A DNA stretch of 64,000 bases, taken from the NCBI GenBank assembly GCA_015061885.1, contig SUVS01000008.1, positions 1 through 64,000 of the forward strand, in the 5' to 3' direction. The stretch comes from Lentisphaerota bacterium (GTDB lineage Bacteria > Verrucomicrobiota > Lentisphaeria > Victivallales > Victivallaceae). The notes beneath the pieces were generated by a model, which had not been told where the DNA came from, made no database searches, and worked only from the letters and a program-made list of their open reading frames with translations. The translations under genes were made by a program, and so were the position numbers. Positions 26,187 to 34,033 of the stretch are shown piece by piece (position 1 is the first letter of the stretch; each line of letters starts with the position of its first letter).

Positions 26187-27010
26187 TTATTTATCGCCCT
26201 GCATTGAGTCAAATCAACGCTTTCAAATTCAAATTTACCGCTTGCCGGATCATATTCAATACTGGATAAAACTCCGTTGCGGGTCACACTGCCGGCACAA
26301 TTTTCGCCCCGGCCGGAAGCATCTACCCGGCAATACGGCTTATGGACATGCCCGCAGAGCGAAAGATCTATCTTGTTTTCCTGCATAAATTTAAGAATGT
26401 TTTTCTGCCCGAACAACCGGTGCCGCACCCGTAAGACCGGATGATCCTCAAACATAGGATAATGGGTAACAAGTATGCGGGGGCGGATTTTTTCGGTTTG
26501 ACAGACTTTTTCTATCCACAAATCATCCTCTTTGCTCACAAATCCCCACGAGCAGAGCAGATTGGAAGGCCTACTGGTATTGAGCATCAGAAAATCCACC
26601 CCGCCGATCGACCTTATCTGCGGCAATGAATCAAAATTATATTCTTTGCCGTTAAGATGACTTACAGCATTTTTCATTGCCGCAACACACTTCGGACGCT
26701 TCACATAACAATCGTGATTGCCCGGCAGATATATCAGCGGAATATCGGATTTTACCAACGGCTCAAGTATGGCGAGCGTGCGTTCAAATTCACCCGGCTG
26801 ACCGGTGGAAGTCAAATCCCCCGTGCAGACCGCAACATCCGGCTTGACCGACAATATATAGTCAACGGCTTTTTCCAGCAAAGTCAAGTCATGCCGGAAA
26901 CGCCGCCGGAAACGGTAGTTGAACACACCGACCCAGCGTTTGTCGATATACGCCATCCAGTCTTCGGCGGAGCCTCCGGCATGTGGATCAGAAAAATGAA
27001 CGATCTTCAT
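26183..27010 (-). CDS. Calcineurin-like metallophosphoesterase
   Basis: A 275-residue protein with the complete dimetal motif set: IVHFSDPHAGG (D-x-H), VCTGDLTSTG (GD), YLPGNHDCY (GNHD), VTHYPMF (H) and SLCGHVHKPY (GHxH). No signal peptide, so it acts in the cytoplasm; the closest general description is a CpdA/Icc-like phosphodiesterase, but the substrate is unknown. It lies between the membrane Ser/Thr kinase (5 bp upstream) and the K+ transporter (4-bp overlap), suggesting shared regulation of signalling and ion uptake. Confidence 0.92.
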   Translation of the reverse strand: MKIVHFSDPHAGGSAEDWMAYIDKRWVGVFNYRFRRRFRHDLTLLEKAVDYILSVKPDVAVCTGDLTSTGQPGEFERTLAILEPLVKSDIPLIYLPGNHDCYVKRPKCVAAMKNAVSHLNGKEYNFDSLPQIRSIGGVDFLMLNTSRPSNLLCSWGFVSKEDDLWIEKVCQTEKIRPRILVTHYPMFEDHPVLRVRHRLFGQKNILKFMQENKIDLSLCGHVHKPYCRVDASGRGENCAGSVTRNGVLSSIEYDPASGKFEFESVDLTQCRAINK

Positions 27011-27015
27011 AAAAA

Positions 27016-29934
27016 TTACTGTTTTGCCTCAAATGCTTTCAATGCTTCCTGGAAATCCTTCCAGGTACCAAAAGATTTTTTCAACGCCGCAAGTTGAGCC
27101 GTGTTAGCGTAAAATATTGTGCGGTCAAAGTATCCACGCATAACCTTATCCACCCGCTTCTTCCAGAAATCATCCGGTGCGATCGAAGCAATGCTGTGCT
27201 GGAGATAACCATTGTAAAGCATATAGTAAAAATACTGGTCACTTCTGCCCATATCACGCTCGATAACCTGAATCCACGCCTTGACTTCGGCGGCATCTTC
27301 CGGCTTCTTTATCATCAGAGCGATTTTATGAACTTTAGGTTTGGGCGGCCTGGGTTTGGCTTTGGGTTTGGGTTTCGGTTTCGGCTTCGGTTTGGCGGCG
27401 GCCTTCTTTCCCTTGCCCGGGGCCGGCTTTTTAGCTTTGGGAGCCGGTTTCGGAGCAGTTTCCTTCGGGAAAGTTATCACCGAAAAAGTTACCAGATTGC
27501 GATTACTCGCAACCACGGTTGCCGTAGCATTTCTACCCTCTATCTTTTTACCTTTAAACTTGTTTTTTTCCAAAAGCGCCGTAAACTCTTTACCCTGTTC
27601 TGCAACAAACTCCAGGCGTTCAGCATATTTTGCAAGTTTTTCAGCCGTTTTGACAAAACCTTCCCGGTCAGCTACCCGCTTGGGTTCATTTTTTGCCAAA
27701 GCCAAAGCTTTCTGGAAATTCTGCCAATCGGCTGCCCGCCGGGTTCTGGCGGCAGTAAGCATGGCAAAATCCAGCAAACTCATCTTGCGTTCAAGATCAG
27801 CGGCATAATTTTCAGCACTGGCTTCGGAAAACTCCAAAGCCTTTTTTTCTGCATCGGCAATACGCTTTCTGAATGCAGTGTATTCTGCCTTGCGTTCAAG
27901 ATCAGCAAGGCGTTTTTTATAAGCGGTCGCCAATGCTGAACGGGATGTTTCGACGGTTAATTTTTCATCTGATGCAACATAGTTTTCATCCAGCGATTCA
28001 TAGAACTTCTTTTCTTCGGCAGTTTTTGGTTTTAACGCCCCGGCACGCTGTTTCCAGCGTTGCAAAAAACTGCTTTCACTGCTTAAATACAGACTTTCCA
28101 AGCTGCGTGCTTCTCTCATAAACGGCGAAAGCACCGGAGCTTTCACCTCTGCTTCAGGCTTGTAAACAGCTGTTTTCGGCAAAGTAACTTCTTTGGGCTT
28201 TTCTGCCTCTTCCGCTTCAGGTATGACAAATTTGACACCACCCGGATTCTCGGCGGCAGGTTCAATCTTTTCCGGAACAGCAGAATCTCTGTTCATTACA
28301 TACTTCCAGTAATACCATCCGCCACCGCCGGCAGCAAGCAACAACAGTACAACGGCGAAAATTATCACAACTGCTGCACCGGATTTTTTTCTGCCGGCAG
28401 TTTCGCTTTTTTCCTGTGCCGGGTCATCTTGAGTTTCAGTAATCTCCGGGACTTCAGCATCGGCACTATCAGATGCCCTGACATCTTTTCCCTCTGCCGG
28501 GGGGCTTGCAACGGTATCAGTTTTTTTATTTTCAGCTCCGAGCTTGATAACCTCAAGCGTATCATTATCAGAATTCTGCACCTGAACTTTTTTTTCTTCC
28601 GCTGAATTATCCGCCGGTACAGCAGCAGGCTTTTTCATTGCCAGCTTTATAACCGGTTTGGGAGCTTTTTCATCCTTCGGAGTTTCATTCGTACCTGGAA
28701 CAGACGCAGAGGTGGCTTCCGGAGCTGTTTCTGAAGCAGATGCCGCCACCGCTTCCGGTGCAACCGCCGGGGTGGCTTCCGGAGCCGTTTCCGGAGCTTT
28801 TGCCTCTTCTTTTTTACCTGCTATTTTCAGTGAAATCTTTGACTGACCGGAAGGTATGACTATTTTAGCCTGTCCGCCGTTGCCGGAAAGTCCGCCGCCC
28901 GATTGCAAACCACCGCCGGAACCGGCACCGAGAGTGATCTTGCCGCCACTCAATCCGCCGCCCAAACCGCTCAATCCTCCGGCGGCAGGTTTGCCGTCGT
29001 TATCCAGAAACTTCTTCAATGCATCTGCCAGATCGCGGCAATTCTGAAAACGGTCAGCCGGAGCTTTTGCCATCATTTTTACAATAATATCGTTCAACTC
29101 CTGCGGTACTTCCGGACAAACTTCTTTAGGCGGAACAAGTGAACCATAAACATGCTGCCGGGCGATCTCATCAGTATTCTCACCATTGTAAGGGAACTGC
29201 CCGGTAACCAGATGGTAAAAAGTAGCTCCCAGACTGTAAATATCACTGCGGGTATCAGTAGCCACTCCGGTCAGCTGTTCCGGACTGATATACTGCGGTG
29301 TACCGACGACTTCATCGCTGTCATCGTTGCCGTCTTCGCCCTGCACACAAGCAAGCCCCAGGTCGGCAAGTTTGACCCGCTCATTGGCACATTGCATAAT
29401 GTTATCGGGCTTGATGTCGTGATGAATAAGTTTCTGTTCACTCCATGCACAATCCAGACCTTCTGCTATCTGCATTATGACTTCGGCGGCACGGCGTGGA
29501 GCGATTTTTTTATTTTCCTGCAAAACGGCTTTCATGGTTTTGCCGTCAATGTACTCCATAGCCAGATAATATATACCGTCGTCTTCGCCCACAGCGTATG
29601 CCTGAACGATATTCTGGTGATTAAGTTTGGCAGCGGAACGGGCTTCGCGGATAAAAGCCTGCACAGCTTCGGTCTGCTGCGAAAAAGTTGTATTAAGAAT
29701 CTTGATTGCCGCCGGTCGGTCAAGCGAAAGCTGATGGGCAAGATAAACGATCCCCATACCCCCTTCTCCGAGCTTGCGGATCAACAAAAAATCCCCGATA
29801 ACCACCCCGGCACTCAGCCGTTCAACAGGCATGTTTACATCTTTTGAACAACATGCACAGACAGTTGCTGCCCCAGCCTCCCACTTTTCGGAGGCGACAA
29901 TGCCACGGCAATGCGGACATTGAAAACGGATCAT
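27016..29934 (-). CDS. Membrane Ser/Thr protein kinase with N-terminal zinc ribbon
   Basis: A 972-residue protein. Residues 6-29 form a C-x2-C...C-x2-C zinc ribbon. Residues ~48-315 are a Hanks-type kinase: LGEGGMGIVYLA glycine loop, AAIKIL lysine, HHDIKPDN catalytic loop (HHD instead of HRD, so a non-RD kinase), and DLGLA activation start. A Gly-rich then Ala/Glu/Pro-rich linker leads to a single membrane helix (about 518-545). The remaining ~430 residues are extracytoplasmic, charged and helical, with a Lys/Pro-rich stretch (PKPKPKPKPK near 870). It resembles the expanded kinase families of Planctomycetes and Lentisphaerota. It is the first gene of the kinase-phosphoesterase-K+ transporter run, with AAGGAGG before ATG. 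Its targets are unknown. Confidence 0.93.
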   Translation of the reverse strand: MIRFQCPHCRGIVASEKWEAGAATVCACCSKDVNMPVERLSAGVVIGDFLLIRKLGEGGMGIVYLAHQLSLDRPAAIKILNTTFSQQTEAVQAFIREARSAAKLNHQNIVQAYAVGEDDGIYYLAMEYIDGKTMKAVLQENKKIAPRRAAEVIMQIAEGLDCAWSEQKLIHHDIKPDNIMQCANERVKLADLGLACVQGEDGNDDSDEVVGTPQYISPEQLTGVATDTRSDIYSLGATFYHLVTGQFPYNGENTDEIARQHVYGSLVPPKEVCPEVPQELNDIIVKMMAKAPADRFQNCRDLADALKKFLDNDGKPAAGGLSGLGGGLSGGKITLGAGSGGGLQSGGGLSGNGGQAKIVIPSGQSKISLKIAGKKEEAKAPETAPEATPAVAPEAVAASASETAPEATSASVPGTNETPKDEKAPKPVIKLAMKKPAAVPADNSAEEKKVQVQNSDNDTLEVIKLGAENKKTDTVASPPAEGKDVRASDSADAEVPEITETQDDPAQEKSETAGRKKSGAAVVIIFAVVLLLLAAGGGGWYYWKYVMNRDSAVPEKIEPAAENPGGVKFVIPEAEEAEKPKEVTLPKTAVYKPEAEVKAPVLSPFMREARSLESLYLSSESSFLQRWKQRAGALKPKTAEEKKFYESLDENYVASDEKLTVETSRSALATAYKKRLADLERKAEYTAFRKRIADAEKKALEFSEASAENYAADLERKMSLLDFAMLTAARTRRAADWQNFQKALALAKNEPKRVADREGFVKTAEKLAKYAERLEFVAEQGKEFTALLEKNKFKGKKIEGRNATATVVASNRNLVTFSVITFPKETAPKPAPKAKKPAPGKGKKAAAKPKPKPKPKPKAKPRPPKPKVHKIALMIKKPEDAAEVKAWIQVIERDMGRSDQYFYYMLYNGYLQHSIASIAPDDFWKKRVDKVMRGYFDRTIFYANTAQLAALKKSFGTWKDFQEALKAFEAKQ

Positions 29935-30465
29935 AACACCCTCCTTATACTATTTGATTTCGTTACAAATATAATCAGGTTAATATAACCCATAAAATCA
30001 CTTATGGCTAATTTAAAATACATCATTATTCAATATAAATCGAATTTTTCTGCAAAAAAAATATGCCGCAGGATTTGAGATGAATTGACAAAAAGTCAAA
30101 TTCGGGAAGTTTTAGGCAGCTATCCTGCGGGCAACTGCCGAAAAATTACCGGAGTTGCACTTTGCCAAGCCGCTCAAAGACAAGGCTGGACTTTGGGCTG
30201 TTGTATCTTACTGGATGCGACTGATAAGGCTGAATTTTGGACTGTTGCATCCAAAAAGATAAAAAAATATCTAAATCAATTTGCTTTTCAGGTAAAATCG
30301 TGCTATTTTAAATTAAGATAAAAAAATATCTATAAATAAACATCTATATAAAAATACCTTTCTTGTTAAAGTAGCCGCTTTAACAAGATTATTTTTGGAT
30401 ATTTTTCAATAAAAACAAGTCTGAATAAAAAGACAACTCTATAAAACATAAGGAGGAAATTTATT
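29935..30465. promoter_or_regulatory. Long divergent leader with an inverted repeat before adhE
   Basis: 530 bp between the divergent kinase and adhE. It contains a perfect 10-bp inverted repeat CTTGTTAAAG-TAGCCG-CTTTAACAAG (30362-30387), about 80 bp before adhE. The TTGTTAA/TTAACAA ends look like halves of a Rex (NADH-sensing) site, but the spacing is 10 bp, wider than the usual Rex operator. A T-rich tail follows, so an attenuator hairpin is an alternative. Another inverted repeat TTGAC-AAAAA-GTCAA lies at about 30084-30098. A 78-codon frame in the middle is not supported by a ribosome-binding site. Confidence 0.5.
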
Positions 30466-33096
30466 ATGGAGAAAAAGGATGACCCTGCCATAGCGGCAGC
30501 CGGTGCAATAATGGAAGCTCAAGAAATTGATGCCATTGTCGCAAAAACCAAAGCAGCTCAAACCATTTACGCTGATTACACCCAGGAACAGGTGGACAAA
30601 ATTTTCAAAAGTGCCGCCTTTGCCGCGTGTAACATGCGTATAAAACTCGCTCAAATGGCGGTCGAAGAAACCGGCATGGGCGTGGTTGAAGACAAGATCA
30701 TCAAAAATCATTACGCCTCCGAATATATCTACAATAAATTTGCCTCGCTCAAAACCTGCGGTATAATCGACACCGATGATGCCAGCGGTATGATAAAAGT
30801 CGCCGAACCCCGCGGTGTGATCGCCGGTATCGTGCCGACTACCAACCCGACTTCCACTGCGATTTTCAAAGCTCTTATTGCCTTGAAAACACGCAACGGT
30901 ATTGTTTTCAGCCCTCACCCGCGGGCGAAAAAATGCACCAACTACGCCGCTAAAATAGTGCTGGATGCCGCCGTCGCCGCCGGTGCTCCAAAAGATATTA
31001 TCAGCTGGATCGACGAACCGACCGTGGCAAAAAGCGGTTATCTTATGGGTCATAAAGATGTAGCCCTGATCCTTGCCACCGGCGGTCCCGGCATGGTCAA
31101 AGCCGCCTATTCAAGCGGAACTCCTGCCGTAGGCGTCGGTCCCGGCAACACTCCGGTGGTGATGGACGAAAGCTGCGATGTGGAAAGTGCCGTAAACTCT
31201 GTATTGCTCTCCAAAACTTTTGATAACGGTATGATCTGTGCATCTGAACAATCCGTTACCGCAGTAAAAAGCATTTATGATGCAGTAAAAAAAGAGTTCA
31301 CCAAACGCGGCGGATACATTCTCAATAAAAAAGAAACCGCCGCCGTAGCTTCGGTCATTCAGATAGATGGCAAGCTCAATGCCGGAATCGTCGGTCAGAG
31401 TGCCATTAAAATTGCCGACCTTGCCGGAATCAAAGTCCCCGCAACGACCAAAGTGCTGATCGCCGAAGTAAATAAAGTCGGTATTGAAGAGCCGTTTTCA
31501 CGCGAAAAACTCTCGCCGACACTGGCTCTCTATTCTGCTGAAAACTACGAAGAAGCTCTGGATAACGCCAAAAAACTGCTGGGATACGGCGGACTCGGTC
31601 ATACTGCGGTGCTTTACACCAACACCCAGAATGAAGAACGCATCCGGGAATTCGGTCATGAAGTCAAAGCCAGCCGGGTACTGATAAATTCGCCCTCCAG
31701 CCACGGTGCCATCGGCGACCTTTACAACTTTGCGTTGACACCTTCGCTGACGCTGGGCTGCGGTTCGTGGGGCGGCAATTATGTATCGGAAAATGTCGGT
31801 CCGACCAATCTTTTGAACATCAAATCCATTGCCAAACGGAGAGAAAATATGCTTTGGTTCCAGGTTCCCCGGAAAATCTATTTCAAATACGGCTGTCTCA
31901 ACACCGCTCTGGGCGATCTGGCAGGCAGAAAAAAGGCTTTTATTGTAACTGATAAATTCCTTGCCGAAAGTGGCATGACTGCCCCGTTGGTGGAAAAACT
32001 GACCGCCATGAATATCAAGACCCACATCTTTTCAGATGTAGCACCCGACCCGACCATTCAGCTGGCAAAGCGTGGTCTGGAACAGCTCAAGAGTTTCGGT
32101 GCCGATGTCATAATCGCTCTGGGCGGCGGTTCACCGATGGATGCGGCAAAAATCATGTGGCTGATGTATGAACAGCCGGAAATCAGCTTTGAAGATGTTG
32201 CCGCCCGCTTCATGGATATAAGAAAACGCATTATCAAACTGCCGGAACTCGGAGAAAAGGCAATGATGGTGGCAATCCCGACCACTGCCGGTACCGGTTC
32301 GGAAGTTACGCCGTTTGCGGTTATTACCGATGAAGTTACGCAGCAGAAGTTCCCGCTGGCAGACTACGCCCTTACCCCCAGTATGGCGATCATTGATACT
32401 GAATTGATCATGAAAATGCCCAAAGGGTTGACCGCAGTATCCGGTCTGGATGCCCTCACCCATGCATTGGAAGCCAGAGTATCGTGTATGCAGAGCGACT
32501 ACTGCAACGCCCTTGCCAACGAAGCAACGCGGTTGATCTTTGAAAATCTCCAGCCCTGCTACGAAAACGGCCCCATGAATGAAAAGGCCCGCGAACACAT
32601 GTTCAATGCCTCCGCCATGGCGGGTATGGCTTTTGCCAACGCATTTTTGGGTTTGTGCCACAGTATGGCACACAAGCTCGGCGGTATGTATCACATTCCC
32701 CACGGTTTGGCAAATGCGTTCCTCATCAGCCATATCATCCGTTACAATGCGGTGGATTGCATGACCAAACAGGCGGCATTCCCGCAGTATCATGCTCCGC
32801 ACGCCAAGCAGGATTACGCCCAGCTGGCACGCTATGTGGGTGTATCCGGCAATAATGAAGATGAACTGGTGGAAAACCTCATTGAGAAGATCGAAGACCT
32901 GAAAGCTGCACTCGATGTACCTTCGGCAATGAAGCCGTGGCTTGATACCAAAGGTATCAGCGAAGCTGACTTCCTTGCCAATCTTGATGAATTGAGCGTA
33001 AAAGCATACGATGACCAGTGTACCGGAGCCAATCCCAGATACCCCTTGATCGCCGAAATCAAAGAGATCTATCTGGCGGCATACTACGGTAAATAA
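30466..33096 (+). CDS. adhE: Bifunctional acetaldehyde-CoA/alcohol dehydrogenase
   Basis: An 876-residue protein, the normal AdhE length. The N-terminal half is a CoA-acylating aldehyde dehydrogenase (GVIAGIVPTTNPTSTAIFKA; catalytic Cys258 in NGMICASEQSV). The C-terminal half is an iron-dependent alcohol dehydrogenase (ALGGGSPMDAAKIMW; GLDALTHALEA; CHSMAHKLGG and HIPHGLANA iron ligands). It converts acetyl-CoA to ethanol via acetaldehyde, regenerating two NAD+, and in the family forms spirosome filaments. AAGGAGG is before the ATG. It indicates mixed-acid/ethanol fermentation and agrees with hydF in the window. It has its own terminator. Confidence 0.98.
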   Translation: MEKKDDPAIAAAGAIMEAQEIDAIVAKTKAAQTIYADYTQEQVDKIFKSAAFAACNMRIKLAQMAVEETGMGVVEDKIIKNHYASEYIYNKFASLKTCGIIDTDDASGMIKVAEPRGVIAGIVPTTNPTSTAIFKALIALKTRNGIVFSPHPRAKKCTNYAAKIVLDAAVAAGAPKDIISWIDEPTVAKSGYLMGHKDVALILATGGPGMVKAAYSSGTPAVGVGPGNTPVVMDESCDVESAVNSVLLSKTFDNGMICASEQSVTAVKSIYDAVKKEFTKRGGYILNKKETAAVASVIQIDGKLNAGIVGQSAIKIADLAGIKVPATTKVLIAEVNKVGIEEPFSREKLSPTLALYSAENYEEALDNAKKLLGYGGLGHTAVLYTNTQNEERIREFGHEVKASRVLINSPSSHGAIGDLYNFALTPSLTLGCGSWGGNYVSENVGPTNLLNIKSIAKRRENMLWFQVPRKIYFKYGCLNTALGDLAGRKKAFIVTDKFLAESGMTAPLVEKLTAMNIKTHIFSDVAPDPTIQLAKRGLEQLKSFGADVIIALGGGSPMDAAKIMWLMYEQPEISFEDVAARFMDIRKRIIKLPELGEKAMMVAIPTTAGTGSEVTPFAVITDEVTQQKFPLADYALTPSMAIIDTELIMKMPKGLTAVSGLDALTHALEARVSCMQSDYCNALANEATRLIFENLQPCYENGPMNEKAREHMFNASAMAGMAFANAFLGLCHSMAHKLGGMYHIPHGLANAFLISHIIRYNAVDCMTKQAAFPQYHAPHAKQDYAQLARYVGVSGNNEDELVENLIEKIEDLKAALDVPSAMKPWLDTKGISEADFLANLDELSVKAYDDQCTGANPRYPLIAEIKEIYLAAYYGK

Positions 33097-33113
33097 AAAA
33101 AGCCCCCTTTCCG

Positions 33114-33161
33114 GAGCGGTATTCTGCAGCAATTTCTGTTGTAAATACCGCTCTTTTTTTT
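33114..33161 (+). terminator. Terminator of adhE
   Basis: The stem GAGCGGTATT/AATACCGCTC (33114-33123 with 33144-33153) is followed by eight T. Confidence 0.9.
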
Positions 33162-33172
33162 GAAAAATATTT

Positions 33173-33200
33173 TTGACAGAGATAAAATATGCGTTATATT
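33173..33200 (+). promoter_or_regulatory. Strong sigma-70-type promoter
   Basis: TTGACA (33173-33178), 16-bp spacer, TATATT (33195-33200). It is placed 52 bp before the small secreted protein gene. Confidence 0.8.
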
Positions 33201-33251
33201 ATCTCTATCGTATTGGAGTAAACCAGTTTGCAATAAAGAGGGGAAAAATAA

Positions 33252-33782
33252 ATGAATTCGGGTAAAAATTTTCTGACCGGCATCATCCTGACGGCAATAA
33301 TGTCAGCAATCGTTCTGCCGCTTGAGGCAGCAACGACCAATACTTGTGTATCAAGCTGCAAGCCCCGGGTACGAAGCTGCCAAAGTACTTGTACGCCCCA
33401 AAGAGCAGTACGCTCCCGGGTTTCAAAGCTCCGGCAAAAACATAACGAAGAACTCGCATTGCTCAAAGAAATACACGAAATGCAAAAACTTTTTTTGACT
33501 AAAAACAATGGCAAAAATTCCGGAGTAACCAAGAACGATCGTGATTTGTTGAAGAAAAAAATTGAAGCATTGCCCAGCTATATAAGAAAATCAGATGATT
33601 TGTTTTTTGACCGGATGGAAAATCTGGACAATATCATCCGCGACATAATCAGCGGCAAAGAAAAATACAAAAACAAAAAGAAGATAACAAACCCGGTAAA
33701 ATTGCTGGAAGAAATCCAGAGAAAACAACGCTCCTACCTTATGAAAAAACAAATAAAGCATCAGAAAAAGCTATCCAAATAA
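33252..33782 (+). CDS. Small secreted protein with paired CX3C motifs
   Basis: A 176-residue protein with a signal peptide (about 1-29, cleavage after LEAA). The mature N-terminus carries CVSSC-x6-CQSTC, two CX3C motifs that could form a disulfide-linked hairpin. The rest is strongly basic, Lys-rich and predicted helical/coiled (KLRQKHNEELALLKEIHEMQ; KKKIEALPSYIRK; LEEIQRKQRSYLMKKQ). AGAGGGG precedes ATG; a strong promoter and a terminator make it a separate unit. I do not recognise the family. An envelope- or DNA/RNA-binding role is possible from charge alone. Confidence 0.75.
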   Translation: MNSGKNFLTGIILTAIMSAIVLPLEAATTNTCVSSCKPRVRSCQSTCTPQRAVRSRVSKLRQKHNEELALLKEIHEMQKLFLTKNNGKNSGVTKNDRDLLKKKIEALPSYIRKSDDLFFDRMENLDNIIRDIISGKEKYKNKKKITNPVKLLEEIQRKQRSYLMKKQIKHQKKLSK

Positions 33783-33851
33783 ACTCCCGGTACTGAACCG
33801 TACATAAAAAAGCATACCTGTTAAGAAATTGTATCAGGTATGCTTTTTAAT
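33778..33851. repeat. 74-bp exact repeat with terminator hairpin, copy 1
   Basis: These 74 bp are identical to 39634-39707. The repeat starts inside the last codon of the small secreted protein and includes a 14-bp hairpin AAAAAGCATACCTG/CAGGTATGCTTTTT, which acts as a terminator in both directions. Confidence 0.95.
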
Positions 33852-33861
33852 GAGGTAACTA

Positions 33862-33996
33862 CAAAAGTCATTCAAAACAAAGGCAAAGAGTAAGTCTCAA
33901 GTTCGGGGAAAGGCAGTTTTCGGCAATGCAATGTAGTGCGAACTGCCGCAAACGCCCCTTTTGCCGGGCGATGGTTATGCCTTTGACGACTTTTGA
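33862..33996. repeat. Diverged relative of the 163-bp array element
   Basis: It starts CAAAAGTCATTCAAAACAAA and ends GGTTATGCCTTTGACGACTTTTGA, matching the core start and the fifth-copy end of the array at 19961-20675. The ends form an interrupted inverted repeat (AAAAGTC...AAAGGCA with TGCCTTT...GACTTTT). The middle (about 75 bp) is not similar to the array. This single copy supports a short, dispersed, mobile-type element with conserved ends. Confidence 0.7.
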
Positions 33997-34033
33997 AATT
34001 GACTTTATCCCCCGTGCAAAAGAAAAGACAGCT

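Noticed and set aside
30085-30321. 78-codon plus-strand frame upstream of adhE
   Set aside because: It starts with TTG, has no ribosome-binding site, shows no recognisable domain and lies in a leader with inverted repeats. Kept only as part of the intergenic description.
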